From NCBI GenBank assembly GCA_031546815.1, contig JAVBJV010000006.1, forward strand, positions 69,129 through 133,128: a DNA stretch of 64,000 nucleotides, given 5' to 3'. How positions within the stretch are numbered: the first letter of the stretch is position 1; each line of letters begins with the position of its first letter. A model generated the notes under the pieces. That model was not told the origin of the DNA, did not search any database, and saw only the letters and a program-made list of their open reading frames with translations. Positions 1-9,148 of the stretch are shown here, in pieces. The translations under genes and the position numbers were made by a program. Source of the DNA: JAVBJV01 sp031546815. GTDB lineage: Bacteria; Pseudomonadota; Alphaproteobacteria; Acetobacterales; Acetobacteraceae.

Positions 1-1106
1 CCCCAGCCGTAGAAGATGTCGCCGCGCACAACGCCGCGAATGGCGGACCCGGTGTCCTGCGCCTGTAACACACGCTGCCATGGCGCGCCGTCGATCGGGT
101 CGGTGGTGGCGACGAACACCGGCACGCCCAGCGGCATGTAGCCTTTATCCACCGCCAGCGACCGCCCCGGCGTCAGCGGCACGCCCAATGCGCCCAGCGC
201 GCCAAGGTTTTCAGCCAGATCCGACATCTCGCGGAAGAATATGAAGGTCGGGTTTTCCAGCATCAGCGCGCGCCCCTGTTCGGGGTGGCGTTCAAGCCAC
301 GCGCGGATGGTCTGCATGCTGATCTCGGCACGCGGGATCTCGCCGCGCTCGATCAGCATGCGGCCAATCGCCACATAGGGCCTGCCGTTCGACCCCGCAT
401 ACCCAACCCGCACCACCGAACCATCGTCCAGACGCACCCGGCCCGAACCCTGGATCTGCAGCATGAACGCTTCGGGCGCCGAGGACACATACAGCAGTTC
501 CAGATTCTGCCCACGCAACGCCCCGTCCTCGATCTCGCGCCGGGTCGGGTATGGGGTCAGCCGCCCATTCCTGTCCACACGACCGGCGCTCAGCGCACGG
601 CCTGCCTCGTCAGTCAGGGTGCCGGGCGCGGCCGCTTGCAGATTGGCCGGGCGACGATAGAGCGGGAACGGATACGCTGCCGATTGCCGACGCGCCCCGC
701 GTAATTCAGGCTCGAAATATCCGGTCAGCAGGCCGGTCTGCTGCGTGCCCGCTGTCAGGCGGATCGGGGTGAAATACTGTTCGTAGAATGCCCGCGCCGC
801 TGCGTGGTTCCCGGCAGGCAGCGCCTTGGCCGCCGCGCACAAATCGCGCCACTGTCCGGCGGTTCCAGCGGCACGCATGACGGGCGAATCCCCCTCGCCC
901 AGCCGCGTGCCCTCGGGCATTTGCGCCAGCCGGTCACAGGTGACGAGCAGGGCGGGAATCGACTCGGCGTGCCGGTCCGCAGACCAGCCCGGCATGTCGG
1001 TGAAACGTGTCTGGATATAAACCGGCGCTTCCGCCCCTGGCGATGTCTGGGTCGGCCGGCACGCCGACAGACCCAACACCGCACACAGGACAAGCAGAAC
1101 GCGCAT
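1..1106 (-). CDS. mltA: Membrane-bound lytic murein transglycosylase A (3' end outside window)
   Basis: Lytic transglycosylase that cleaves peptidoglycan glycan strands with formation of 1,6-anhydro-muropeptides, anchored to the outer membrane. The reading frame is open from ATG at 1106 to the window edge, giving about 368 visible residues. The N-terminus is a lipoprotein signal with lipobox LSAC (Cys about residue 16). The MltA barrel domain includes LQIQGSGRV, and near the end QDTGSAIRG followed by DIFYG, which is the 3D-type domain carrying the catalytic Asp. The start overlaps the stop of the upstream Tim44-domain gene by one base (TAATG), so the two are probably translationally coupled. 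The C-terminal few residues lie outside the window. Identification is confident. Confidence 0.93.
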   Translation of the reverse strand, partial: MRVLLVLCAVLGLSACRPTQTSPGAEAPVYIQTRFTDMPGWSADRHAESIPALLVTCDRLAQMPEGTRLGEGDSPVMRAAGTAGQWRDLCAAAKALPAGNHAAARAFYEQYFTPIRLTAGTQQTGLLTGYFEPELRGARRQSAAYPFPLYRRPANLQAAAPGTLTDEAGRALSAGRVDRNGRLTPYPTRREIEDGALRGQNLELLYVSSAPEAFMLQIQGSGRVRLDDGSVVRVGYAGSNGRPYVAIGRMLIERGEIPRAEISMQTIRAWLERHPEQGRALMLENPTFIFFREMSDLAENLGALGALGVPLTPGRSLAVDKGYMPLGVPVFVATTDPIDGAPWQRVLQAQDTGSAIRGVVRGDIFYGW

Positions 1107-1765
1107 TACTGGTCGGTCGAAGTGGCCACCAGCCGCCATGTCGGGTCGTCCTTCAGCGCCAGATCGCGCTGGAACGTCCACACATCGGCGATTTCCGTCA
1201 CCGCGTCGGTGCCCTCGACCACCGAACCGTTCGCGGCCGTCGTCACGTTCACCTGATCGGACACGAAGCGCACCGTGATGTCGGCAACCGTGCCGCGCAG
1301 ATCCGCCGCCACGATATCGGCATCGCGAATACCGCGAATCTCGAACTGCTGGACGTGCCCGGCTTCCTCGCGCGCTGTGATGGCGCTGTCGAACCCGGGA
1401 TAGACCTCGTCCCCCAGCAGCTTGCGCAGCGTGGCGCGGTCGCCCCGCGCGAAGGCCGAGACGATCATCGGGAAGGCCGTTTCCGCGCCGCTCAGGAAGC
1501 GTGCAGGGGTTACCGTGCGGTCCACTGCCTCGATCCGCGCCAGAGTCTGACCCAGGGTAGTGGTCGCGTCGGGCAGATTGCGGGTCGGGTTAACCGGGGG
1601 GACGGGGTTGTCGGCCTCGATCTCCGGGCGGGCTTCAGGGGTGGCTTGTGGTGGACGCTCGAACCCGGTGCGACGCCCCAGAATGCTGCGCAGACGCAGC
1701 ACAAGAAAGGCCGCAACCATTCCAAACAGAATAAGCTCGAGCGGGATGCCCCCGGAACTGCCCAT
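1106..1765 (-). CDS. Tim44/TimA-domain membrane-associated protein
   Basis: Small protein (219 residues) with one N-terminal membrane segment (about residues 7-24, LELILFGMVAAFLVLRL), a proline-rich linker, and a Tim44-like domain from about residue 85 (ARFLSGAETAFPMIVSAFARGD, DEVYPGFDSAI). In mitochondria Tim44 tethers Hsp70 to the inner-membrane translocon; the bacterial relatives are inner-membrane proteins of poorly defined role. It lies directly upstream of mltA and near secB on the opposite strand, an arrangement common in alphaproteobacteria. Family membership is clear; the cellular function is inferred only from the family. Confidence 0.88.
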   Translation of the reverse strand: MGSSGGIPLELILFGMVAAFLVLRLRSILGRRTGFERPPQATPEARPEIEADNPVPPVNPTRNLPDATTTLGQTLARIEAVDRTVTPARFLSGAETAFPMIVSAFARGDRATLRKLLGDEVYPGFDSAITAREEAGHVQQFEIRGIRDADIVAADLRGTVADITVRFVSDQVNVTTAANGSVVEGTDAVTEIADVWTFQRDLALKDDPTWRLVATSTDQ

Positions 1766-1865
1766 GAAAATCTCCTAATCCTTCCTCCAGACATAAGCAT
1801 CCGCCTGGATCGGCGCAACCTTACACCGGCTTCCATATAAGCAGGAAACGATCTACCTCTGCCGA

Positions 1866-2450
1866 ATGTTTTTACTGCGGCACGGCCAAAGCGAATTCAA
1901 CCTGCACTTCACCACCACCCGGCGAGACCCCGGGATCGTCGATCCGCGCCTGACGGACGAGGGCCACGCCCAGGCCCGCGCCGCCGGAGAGGCCCTGCGC
2001 GGGCAAGGGATACGGCGGATCATCACCTCGCCCTATACTCGCGCACTGGAAACCGCAGTCGGGGTAAATGCGGCGCTGGGGGCCGAGATCCTGATCAACC
2101 CGATTGTGCGGGAACGTTATGCGTTCAAATGCGACATCGGCACCCCACGGACCGAACTGGTGCGCGACTGGCCGCACATCGATTTCAGCCATATCGACGA
2201 GGTCTGGTGGCCCGATATCAACGAACCCGAACCGCAGGTCGAGGCCCGGGCCGCGCTGTTCCGCGCCGAAATGGCAGCACTTGGCGGTTGGGCTGCGGAA
2301 ACGCTGGTAGTCTCGCACTGGGGGTTCCTGCTGGCGCTGACCGGCGAGACCATGGCCAACGGCAGCTGGCGTGCCTTCGACCCGACCGCCCCCGCCCCCA
2401 CCGATCTGTCCTGGCCGAAGCTGGAGAGCGTTCGCCGCTCCCCGTCATAA
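1866..2450 (+). CDS. Histidine phosphatase (phosphoglycerate mutase-like) family protein
   Basis: 194-residue member of the histidine phosphatase superfamily. The RHG motif that carries the phospho-acceptor His is at the very N-terminus (LLRHGQSEFN, residues 3-12). The second catalytic His is in VVSHWGF (about residue 155). Arg in TSPYTRALETA fits the phosphate pocket. Substrate cannot be read from the sequence; members include sugar-phosphate and phosphoprotein phosphatases and mutases. The gene stands alone between the divergent Tim44 gene and secB, with no clear operon partner. A start at ATG 1866 leaves only two residues before the RHG strand, so the N-terminus is minimal but workable. 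Confidence 0.85.
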   Translation: MFLLRHGQSEFNLHFTTTRRDPGIVDPRLTDEGHAQARAAGEALRGQGIRRIITSPYTRALETAVGVNAALGAEILINPIVRERYAFKCDIGTPRTELVRDWPHIDFSHIDEVWWPDINEPEPQVEARAALFRAEMAALGGWAAETLVVSHWGFLLALTGETMANGSWRAFDPTAPAPTDLSWPKLESVRRSPS

Positions 2451-2530
2451 TCCCCGGACCGATCCTAGAGGCTCTGGCATCAGCCGCGTCTTCATGCTAC
2501 CCGCCGCACAATTCTCAGGAGCCTTCCCCC

Positions 2531-3016
2531 ATGTCCGATACGAACGAACTGCCCCAGAACGAACAGGCCCAGATGCCGCCGCTGGTTGTTAATCTGCAGT
2601 ACATCAAGGATCTGTCCTTTGAAGTGCCCGGTGGGCCGGAAGCGTTTCTGGCACTGAAGGACAAGCAGCCGCAGATCCAGATCGACCTGGACGTGCAGGC
2701 CCGCCGCCTGCCGGACAACAACGTCTACGAAGTGGGTCTGGCCGTTCGCGTTGAAGCGAAGTCGGAAACCACCGTCGTGTGCATCGCCGAGCTGGTCTAT
2801 TGCGGCATCTTCACGCTGACCGGGATTCCCGAAAACTCGATCGAGCCGGTGCTGCTGGTCGAATGCCCGCGTCTGCTGTTCCCGTTCGCGCGCAACATCA
2901 TCGCCGACATCACCCGCGAAGGCGGCTTCCCGCCCGTCATGCTGCAGCCGATCGACTTCCTGACCCTGTGGCAGTCGCGCCGCGCACAGCAGGCTCCGGT
3001 CGCTGGAAACGCTTAA
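2531..3016 (+). CDS. secB: Protein-export chaperone SecB
   Basis: Cytosolic tetrameric chaperone that keeps precursor proteins unfolded and delivers them to SecA. The 161-residue product has the SecB core: PPLVVNLQYIKDLSFEVP near the N-terminus, VYEVGLAVRVEAK, the VYCGIFTL strand, LLVECPRLLFPFARNII and the closing FPPVMLQPIDFLTLW. Start chosen at ATG 2531, where the SecB homology begins; the frame stays open upstream without recognisable coding. Length is normal for alphaproteobacterial SecB. A convergent bidirectional terminator follows at 3040. Confidence 0.97.
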   Translation: MSDTNELPQNEQAQMPPLVVNLQYIKDLSFEVPGGPEAFLALKDKQPQIQIDLDVQARRLPDNNVYEVGLAVRVEAKSETTVVCIAELVYCGIFTLTGIPENSIEPVLLVECPRLLFPFARNIIADITREGGFPPVMLQPIDFLTLWQSRRAQQAPVAGNA

Positions 3017-3039
3017 GGTTATTCGATACTGCGACAAAC

Positions 3040-3068
3040 AAAACGCCGGGCATCTTGTCCGGCGTTTT
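3040..3068. terminator. Bidirectional intrinsic terminator between secB and dnaQ
   Basis: Perfect 10-bp stem (AAAACGCCGG / CCGGCGTTTT) with a 9-nt loop. The A and T runs at the stem edges give a U-tract on either strand. It lies between the convergent secB and dnaQ stops. Confidence 0.8.
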
Positions 3069-3073
3069 GCATT

Positions 3074-3766
3074 TCAGGCGTCGGGTTTGGTCAGGGTGGG
3101 CCAGACCGGATCCTTGACCCGTCCCAGGAATTTTTCGTGCGTGGCGCGTTCTTCGGGGTGGATCACGACACGATGCGCTGCGCGGTTTTCGACCTTCGCG
3201 TAATGCACACCCATCGAAACGCCGGCCTCGGCCGGCAGTTCCAGCCCGCGCTGACGGCCGCCGGTCAATTCCACATACACCTGCGACAACAGCTTGCAGT
3301 CGAGCAGCGCGTTATGCGAGGTGCGCTCGCTCAGATCGATGTCAAAGCGGCGGCACAGTGCATCCAGATTGTTCGGCATGCCGGGGAAACGCTTGCGCGC
3401 CAGCACCAGTGTATCGACCATGCGCGCCTCATCCAGCAACGGGCGCTTGGCCAGACGCAGTTCGTTGTTCACGTGCATGAAGTCGAACGACGCATTATGC
3501 GCAACCATCGGGTCGTCGCCGATGAAGGCCAGGAATTCGTCCACCACATCGGCGAAACGCGGCTTCCCTTCCACGTTGTGGTTGCGGATGTTGTGAATGC
3601 GCGCGGCGTCTTCGGGAATGTCGCGATCGGGGTTGAGCAGGCAGTAAAAACTCTTCCCCGTCGGCAGGTCGTTCCACAGTTCCAGCGCGGCGATTTCGAT
3701 CACGCGGTGGCCCTGGGTGATCTCGATCCCCGTGGTCTCGGTGTCGAACAGGACGGCACGGGTCAT
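3074..3766 (-). CDS. dnaQ: DNA polymerase III epsilon subunit (3'-5' proofreading exonuclease)
   Basis: Proofreading exonuclease of the replicative polymerase (230 residues). DEDDh exonuclease motifs are visible: Exo I FDTETTG (residues 6-12), Exo II in VAHNASFDFMHV, and Exo III with HNALLDCKL carrying the HxxxxD signature. Start placed at ATG 3766 because the exonuclease fold begins immediately after it (MTRAVLFDTETTG); this start overlaps the coaE stop by 4 bp (ATGA). It is the last gene of aroE-coaE-dnaQ, an order frequent in alphaproteobacteria. Confidence 0.95.
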   Translation of the reverse strand: MTRAVLFDTETTGIEITQGHRVIEIAALELWNDLPTGKSFYCLLNPDRDIPEDAARIHNIRNHNVEGKPRFADVVDEFLAFIGDDPMVAHNASFDFMHVNNELRLAKRPLLDEARMVDTLVLARKRFPGMPNNLDALCRRFDIDLSERTSHNALLDCKLLSQVYVELTGGRQRGLELPAEAGVSMGVHYAKVENRAAHRVVIHPEERATHEKFLGRVKDPVWPTLTKPDA

Positions 3767-4350
3767 GGGGTCAGCTCCGAGAGAAAGCGGCGAATGCGCG
3801 CCTGCAGGTAATGCCGCGACAGGCCGTTGCGCAGCCACAGATCCGCGTGCTTCCGGCGGTCGCCATCGCGCATCTGCCGCGCACGAATAGCCGACAGACG
3901 CTCTTCTGTCATGCCCGGGCGACGCAACACCCGCAGCGCCTGTAGCGCGGGTGGTACGTTGAGCACGATCACCGCATCCATGTCGCGCTGTCGCTTGCTC
4001 TCCAGCAGCAGCGGAATGTCGAATACCACCACGCGCTTGCCGTTCTTGCGGGCACGGGCGACGAAGTCGGCCTCGGCGTGGCGCACCAACGGGTGGACGA
4101 TGGCTTCCAGCACCTTCAGCGCCGCCGGATGGCCCAGTACGTGCTGACGCAATACCGCACGATCCACCGCACCGTCGCGGGTGGAGCCGGGGAAAGCGGC
4201 TTCAATCGGCACAACGGCCGCGCCGCCTTTGCCTTGCAGCACGTGCACCGCCGCATCGGCATCGAACACCGGAATACCCAGCCGCCGGAACACCGCCGTC
4301 GTGGTGGATTTGCCGGTACCGATCCCACCAGTCAGGCCGATGCGCTTCAT
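3763..4350 (-). CDS. coaE: Dephospho-CoA kinase
   Basis: Catalyses the last step of coenzyme A biosynthesis, ATP-dependent phosphorylation of dephospho-CoA. 195 residues, normal length. The P-loop is LTGGIGTGKSTT (residues 6-17), followed by FDADAAVH, the CoA-binding acid motif. The core FDIPLLLES and the lid region RPGMTEERLSAI are typical. It overlaps aroE upstream (ATGA at 4347-4350) and dnaQ downstream (ATGA at 3763-3766), so the three genes are almost certainly one translationally coupled operon. Confidence 0.96.
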   Translation of the reverse strand: MKRIGLTGGIGTGKSTTTAVFRRLGIPVFDADAAVHVLQGKGGAAVVPIEAAFPGSTRDGAVDRAVLRQHVLGHPAALKVLEAIVHPLVRHAEADFVARARKNGKRVVVFDIPLLLESKRQRDMDAVIVLNVPPALQALRVLRRPGMTEERLSAIRARQMRDGDRRKHADLWLRNGLSRHYLQARIRRFLSELTP

Positions 4351-5186
4351 GTGCGGGGAACATCTGCCGCGACGAAATCGTGCAGCGCGTCATCAACGGT
4401 GGGGTCCACACCGAACCACGCGCGGAAGCCGGGCCGCGCCTGATGCAGCAGCATCCCCAGCCCCGGCACCACACGCAGGCCATGTGCGCGCGCCGCCGTC
4501 AGCAGCGGTGTTTCCAGCGGCACGTAGACAATATCAGCTACCGCCATTCCTGCGGGCGCGCGCGCCAGATCCAGCGCCAGCGTGCCGTGCCCGGCCATCC
4601 CCAGCGATGTCGTCTGCACCACCAGCGCATGGTCACGCAGCGCCGCGTCGCGCTGTTCCCACGCCAGTGTCTTCAGACCCGGCAGATCGCGCGCCAGAGC
4701 CTCGGCCCGTTCGGGTGTGCGATTGGCGACCGAGACCGCCACACCCTCCGCCAGCAACGCCGCCGCAATGGCGCGTGCCGCACCGCCCGCGCCCAGCAGC
4801 AGAGCGGGACCGGCTTTCGGGTCCACCGCATGCGCGCGCAGATTGGCGACGAACCCCCAGCCATCGGTGTTCGACCCGGTAATCTTTCCATCCGCAAACA
4901 CCAGCGTGTTCACCGCACCCGCGCGACGTGCACTGTCGTCCACCGTGTCGCACACGGCGAACGCGGCTTCCTTGTGCGGAATGGTGACGTTGGCGCCTGC
5001 AAACCCGGCATACATCAACCCGCGCACAGCTTCGGTAAAATGCGTCGGTTCAACCGGCAGCGGCAGATAGGCTGCATCCAGCCCGTAACGTTCGATCCAG
5101 TGGCCATGCAGTCGCGGCGATCGCGAATGCGCAACGGGCCATCCGATCACCCCGGCCAGACGCGCGTGTCCTGTTAAAATCTGCAT
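4347..5186 (-). CDS. aroE: Shikimate dehydrogenase
   Basis: NADP-dependent reduction of 3-dehydroshikimate to shikimate in aromatic amino-acid synthesis. 279 residues from ATG 5186, with an upstream in-frame start at 5243 rejected because homology begins at GVIGWPVAHSRSPRLHG. Seen motifs: substrate-binding SRSP, NVTIPHKE with the catalytic Lys, GAVNTL, SNTDGWGF, and the NADP-binding glycine loop LGAGGAARA followed by NRTPERA. A maf gene, often upstream in relatives, is absent. First gene of aroE-coaE-dnaQ; the short AT-richer gap at 5187-5273 shared with the divergent SUKH-like gene probably holds the promoter. Confidence 0.96.
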   Translation of the reverse strand: MQILTGHARLAGVIGWPVAHSRSPRLHGHWIERYGLDAAYLPLPVEPTHFTEAVRGLMYAGFAGANVTIPHKEAAFAVCDTVDDSARRAGAVNTLVFADGKITGSNTDGWGFVANLRAHAVDPKAGPALLLGAGGAARAIAAALLAEGVAVSVANRTPERAEALARDLPGLKTLAWEQRDAALRDHALVVQTTSLGMAGHGTLALDLARAPAGMAVADIVYVPLETPLLTAARAHGLRVVPGLGMLLHQARPGFRAWFGVDPTVDDALHDFVAADVPRT

Positions 5187-5273
5187 CCCCCGAGCATGTG
5201 CGATTCTTGTAAAAATGCAACCTTCCCAAACCATCCGCCCCACTTATAACATTGATGCGAAAGGCAGGGCCGA

Positions 5274-5792
5274 ATGAGCTACGTCACCGACATGAAATCC
5301 AGGCTTCCCGTAACAATGTCGTTGCCGGCAGAGTTCGAGGCCCTTTTCACCTGGATCGAGGCCAATGGCTTCTTCATACAAAGCACCCGTTTCCCCGGTG
5401 ATCGTCTGGGAATGCTTGGCCCCGCAGAGCCGCCTTACCACGGCACCGTCATCATGTTCCGCGTCGAGACGCCCGAACAGGCGCAAGATACAGGGACGAG
5501 CTGGTGTGGGTGCGATGTGTCGGACATTTCCGATCGTCTGGTGACGTTTGCACGCACGGGTGGCGATGGGTCCCACGTCGCGTTCTGGATCGACGATCAG
5601 GGAAAGCAGCAGATCGTGCATCTCGGGTCGGAAGGGGCGTTTGGTATCCTGACCTCAACGCCGCTCGATTTTCTGCGCCTGTTGAGCATCGGCTACGAAG
5701 AGATCAGCGGCGATTGTCAGGAAGCACCCGACGCTCCCCCGAACAGCCTCACTTTTCTGGGGCTGCACCGGACCGTCATCAACGCGGCCTAA
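5274..5792 (+). CDS. SMI1/KNR4 (SUKH-superfamily)-like protein
   Basis: 172-residue soluble protein without signal peptide or membrane segment. The pattern LPAEFEALFTWIEANG, then DGSHVAFWIDDQGKQ, VHLGSEGAFGIL and the helix TPLDFLRLLSIGYEEI resembles the SUKH fold of the SMI1/KNR4 family, which includes many immunity proteins of polymorphic toxin systems as well as non-immunity proteins. No toxin gene lies next to it: the neighbours are aroE (divergent) and an MFS carrier (convergent). Family assignment is by recognised pattern only; a role in immunity is a guess. Confidence 0.6.
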   Translation: MSYVTDMKSRLPVTMSLPAEFEALFTWIEANGFFIQSTRFPGDRLGMLGPAEPPYHGTVIMFRVETPEQAQDTGTSWCGCDVSDISDRLVTFARTGGDGSHVAFWIDDQGKQQIVHLGSEGAFGILTSTPLDFLRLLSIGYEEISGDCQEAPDAPPNSLTFLGLHRTVINAA

Positions 5793-5913
5793 CCAGTCCT
5801 GGTTGACTGAACGCTACGGCGTGACGATCCCGCGCACAGCATCCGAAGTCATGCATGATTTATCCCGTCCGGATGCTTTCCACACATGGATGGAGCAGCT
5901 TAACGGCTGCCCC

Positions 5914-7125
5914 TTACTCGGCTGCAACCGCCGCCCATAATTCCGGTTGCAGTTCCTCGCGCCGATCGGGGAAGAACACCGCGCAGAGCAGCGTCACCAC
6001 CGACGCACCCGCCAGCACCATCAGCACCACCGCCAGCGACCCCGTGCTGGTGTGCAGATAACCCACCACCGGCGCCGCCGCAGCCGCGCCCAGAAAGCCC
6101 ACAAAAAAGCGGATCGAGTAGATCTTCGTGCGCAGCGCCGGGCTGATGTAACGCGCGGCCATCGTCTCGCTGAGAGTCACCTGCCCGAACACGCAGGCCG
6201 CCGTCAGCCCCGCCAGTGCCAGCGCGGCAAAGCCCTGCACGAAGGCCAGCATCAGCATGGTCGGCACCAGCACTATCGTGAGCGGCAGGAAAATGCGCTT
6301 CAGCGTGGTGCGGTCGATCATCCGCCCGACGCTGAACTGTGCCACCGCGCCGCACAGCGTGGCGGCAAAGGCCAGCACGCCGACCAGCGGCAGCAGATCG
6401 GGCGATTCCGCCAGACGTTCCTGCATCAGCTTCGGAATCAGGATGGTGAACGCATTGAACACGAAGCCCGACACCACCGCGATGACCATCAGCACAATCA
6501 GCGCGCGCTTCACCAGAAATTTCGGAATATCAGGGAACGCACGCGCACGTGCGGCAGCGCCATGCGCGTCGAACGCTGGTTCGCGCGCATACAGAACGCC
6601 GCCCAGCATGCACAGCACGCCCGGCACGATGAACGCCGCCTGCCAGCCGAATGTCTGGCACAGAAACGCCGTCGCCACCGGGGCCGATGCAACGCCGATA
6701 TTCCCGAACACGCCGTTCACGCCGATCGAACGACCCGGCTTGTCGCCCGCCGCTTCCACCAGCATGGCGGTGCCGATCGGGTGATAGATCGCCGCGAACA
6801 ATCCGGTTGCCGACAGCGCCAGCATCAGCGTCAGCGGGCCGGACGCAAACCCCGTCGCCACCATCGACAGCCCCGCGCCCATGAAGAACGCCACCAGCAA
6901 CGCCTTGCGCCCCAGCCGCACGGCAAGCCACCCCTGCGGCAGCGAGAACAGGCCGTAACAGACGAACATCCCCGTCGCCAGCGCGAGAATCGGGCCGTAT
7001 GACTCGCCGAACATTCCCCCCGGCTGCGCCATGGCCAGCACGGCGGTGGGCAGGATCAGCAGGCAGTAATGGGTGAAATAATGCGCGGCATTGATCAGCC
7101 TGATCTGACGCGTGGCGGCATCCAT
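5914..7125 (-). CDS. MFS transporter
   Basis: Inner-membrane secondary carrier, 403 residues with about 12 hydrophobic segments. Start at ATG 7125 is supported by AGGAGAG seven bases upstream and by the membrane domain beginning right after MDAATRQIRLINAAHYFTHY. The loop 2-3 signature is present as GWLAVRLGRKALL, with the mid-protein loop (AREPAFDAHGAAARARAFP) and a second-half equivalent VGRMIDRTTLKRIF. Substrate unknown; the family exports drugs or imports organic acids. It is divergent from the HAD phosphatase and shares its weak resemblance with a second MFS gene at 9742-10986. Confidence 0.88.
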   Translation of the reverse strand: MDAATRQIRLINAAHYFTHYCLLILPTAVLAMAQPGGMFGESYGPILALATGMFVCYGLFSLPQGWLAVRLGRKALLVAFFMGAGLSMVATGFASGPLTLMLALSATGLFAAIYHPIGTAMLVEAAGDKPGRSIGVNGVFGNIGVASAPVATAFLCQTFGWQAAFIVPGVLCMLGGVLYAREPAFDAHGAAARARAFPDIPKFLVKRALIVLMVIAVVSGFVFNAFTILIPKLMQERLAESPDLLPLVGVLAFAATLCGAVAQFSVGRMIDRTTLKRIFLPLTIVLVPTMLMLAFVQGFAALALAGLTAACVFGQVTLSETMAARYISPALRTKIYSIRFFVGFLGAAAAAPVVGYLHTSTGSLAVVLMVLAGASVVTLLCAVFFPDRREELQPELWAAVAAE

Positions 7126-7197
7126 CCCGTTACTCTCCTGATTTGCGCAACGCGCCCGTAATGGTAGGAACATTCCTCCTCGAGGAAGGCGTGTCAA

Positions 7198-7833
7198 ATG
7201 AATCGCACAATGGTGGTTTTCGATCTGGACGGAACGCTGGTCGACAGCCTGCCCGACCTGCACGCAACGCTGAACCGCGTACTGCACAGCGACCTGTCGG
7301 TGGACGCCGTGCGCCGCATGATCGGCGATGGTGCCGCGGTTCTGGTGCGCCGCGCCCAGGTTGCTCTGGGCCGCCCGGAAGACCCGACCGATCTGGCCGC
7401 GTTCCTGGCCGATTACGAAGCCAATACCGCGCACGCCACCCGCCCGTACAACGGCATCACAGATCTGCTGAACACGCTGCAACAGCGCGGCACACGCATG
7501 GCCGTCTGCACCAACAAGCCCGAGGCCGCCGCACGTGCGCTGCTGGCCGAGCTGAACCTCGCTGCCTATTTCAGCGCGGTTGGCGGCGGTGACAGTTTCC
7601 CCACCCGCAAACCCGACCCCGCCCATCTGCGCGCCACGATTACAGCCGCTGGCGGCGATCCCACCCACGCCGTGATGATCGGCGATCACGCGAACGACGT
7701 GAACGCCGGCAAAGGCGCAGGCATTCCGTGCATCTTCGCGGGCTGGGGCTATGGCACGCCGGACATGGCAACGGGCGCGACAGCCATTGCCGCTGCGCCC
7801 GCTGATGTTCTCGCGTTGCTGCCTACAGAATAA
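7198..7833 (+). CDS. gph: HAD-family hydrolase, phosphoglycolate phosphatase-like
   Basis: 211-residue HAD hydrolase. Motif [11 protein letters not shown] (residues 8-17) supplies the nucleophilic Asp, motif II is in AVCTNKP, the Lys is in TRKPDP, and motif III is MIGDHANDV. The cap domain is the C1 alpha-helical type seen in Gph and Gph-like phosphatases, which dephosphorylate 2-phosphoglycolate or related small phosphates. The exact substrate is not determined by sequence. The 3' end overlaps the 3' end of convergent hslU by 11 bp. Confidence 0.82.
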   Translation: MNRTMVVFDLDGTLVDSLPDLHATLNRVLHSDLSVDAVRRMIGDGAAVLVRRAQVALGRPEDPTDLAAFLADYEANTAHATRPYNGITDLLNTLQQRGTRMAVCTNKPEAAARALLAELNLAAYFSAVGGGDSFPTRKPDPAHLRATITAAGGDPTHAVMIGDHANDVNAGKGAGIPCIFAGWGYGTPDMATGATAIAAAPADVLALLPTE

Positions 7834-9145
7834 ACCGGCTTAGGTCGCCCTTGGATGCCAGCGGCGCGACACGTTCGCCGACATAGGCGGCATCCACCGT
7901 CACGCTCTGCCCCGCACGATCGGATGCCGTGAACGAGATTTCTTCCAGCAGCCGTTCCAGCACCGTGTGCAGACGACGCGCGCCGATGTTCTCGACCCGG
8001 TCGTTGATGTCGGTGGCCAGATCGGCCAGCGCGTAGATTGCTTCATCGGCGAAGTCCAGCGTCATGCCCTCGGTGCCGATCAGCGCCTTGTACTGCTTCA
8101 CCAGCGAATGCTCGGGTTCGGTCAGAATGCGGCGCATGTCGTCGCGCGACAGCGCCGCGAGTTCCACACGGATCGGCAGACGCCCCTGCAATTCCGGCAG
8201 CAGGTCCGACGGCTTGGCCAGATGGAACGCACCCGACGCGATAAACAGGATATGGTCGGTCTTCACCGGCCCGTGCTTGGTGGAAACAGTGGTGCCCTCG
8301 ATCAGCGGCAGCAGGTCGCGCTGCACACCCTCGCGCGAGACATCGCCGCCACGCGCACCGCCCTCGCCCGAGCGCGCACAGATCTTGTCGATCTCGTCCA
8401 GGAACACGATGCCGTTGCTCTCCACGTGCTGGATCGCTTCCTTCATCAGGCGTTCGGTGTCGAGCAGTGCTTCCTGCTCCTCCACCAGCAACGCCTTGCG
8501 CGCATCGGCGACAGTCAGGCGACGATGCTTGGCGGGGCCGCCGCCCATCATCTTGCCCATCATCTCCTGCAAGTTCATCATCTGCGCGCCGGGCATGCCG
8601 GGAATATCCATCGCACCAAGCGGCGAGCCGCCCATATCGCGCAGCGAGAGTTCGACCTCTTTCTGCTCAAGCTCGCCATTGCGCAGCATCTTGCGGAACT
8701 TCAGGCGTGTGTCGGCGGATGCGCCCTCGCCCACCAGCGCGCTGATCAGGCGTTCCTCGGCGTTGACCTCGGCCTTGGCCTGCACGTCCTTGCGGTGCGC
8801 TTCCTTGGTCATCGCGATGCCGACCTCGACCAGATCACGCACGATGCTTTCAACGTCGCGCCCGACATAGCCGACTTCTGTGAACTTGGTCGCCTCGACC
8901 TTCAGGAACGGCGCTTGGGCGAGCTTCGCCAAACGGCGCGCAATCTCGGTCTTGCCGCAGCCGGTGGGACCAATCATCAGGATGTTCTTCGGCACGACCT
9001 CTTCGCGCAGACCTTCCGGCAGTTGCTGACGCCGCCAGCGGTTGCGCAGCGCAATCGCCACGGCGCGCTTGGCATCGCCCTGTCCAACAATAAAACGATC
9101 CAGTTCGCTGACGATCTCGCGCGGGGAATAGGTGGGGATGTCCAT
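7823..9145 (-). CDS. hslU: HslU, ATPase subunit of the HslUV protease
   Basis: AAA+ unfoldase that feeds substrates into the HslV peptidase. 440 residues, standard length. Begins with [17 protein letters not shown]; Walker [17 protein letters not shown]; the pore loop GYVGRDVE; an I-domain insertion with methionine-rich [16 protein letters not shown]; Walker [11 protein letters not shown]; and the C-terminal tail ending DLSRFIL that docks into HslV. It follows hslV with a 3-bp gap (9146-9148). Confidence 0.98.
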   Translation of the reverse strand: MDIPTYSPREIVSELDRFIVGQGDAKRAVAIALRNRWRRQQLPEGLREEVVPKNILMIGPTGCGKTEIARRLAKLAQAPFLKVEATKFTEVGYVGRDVESIVRDLVEVGIAMTKEAHRKDVQAKAEVNAEERLISALVGEGASADTRLKFRKMLRNGELEQKEVELSLRDMGGSPLGAMDIPGMPGAQMMNLQEMMGKMMGGGPAKHRRLTVADARKALLVEEQEALLDTERLMKEAIQHVESNGIVFLDEIDKICARSGEGGARGGDVSREGVQRDLLPLIEGTTVSTKHGPVKTDHILFIASGAFHLAKPSDLLPELQGRLPIRVELAALSRDDMRRILTEPEHSLVKQYKALIGTEGMTLDFADEAIYALADLATDINDRVENIGARRLHTVLERLLEEISFTASDRAGQSVTVDAAYVGERVAPLASKGDLSRFIL

Positions 9146-9148
9146 GGG

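Noticed and set aside
2129..2530. Long open frame upstream of and in frame with secB
   Set aside because: It overlaps the histidine phosphatase gene in another frame and shows no recognisable domain; SecB homology begins at ATG 2531.
7126..7689. Upstream extension of the first MFS frame on the minus strand
   Set aside because: It lies over the HAD phosphatase gene and encodes no recognised sequence; a good ribosome site supports the start at 7125.
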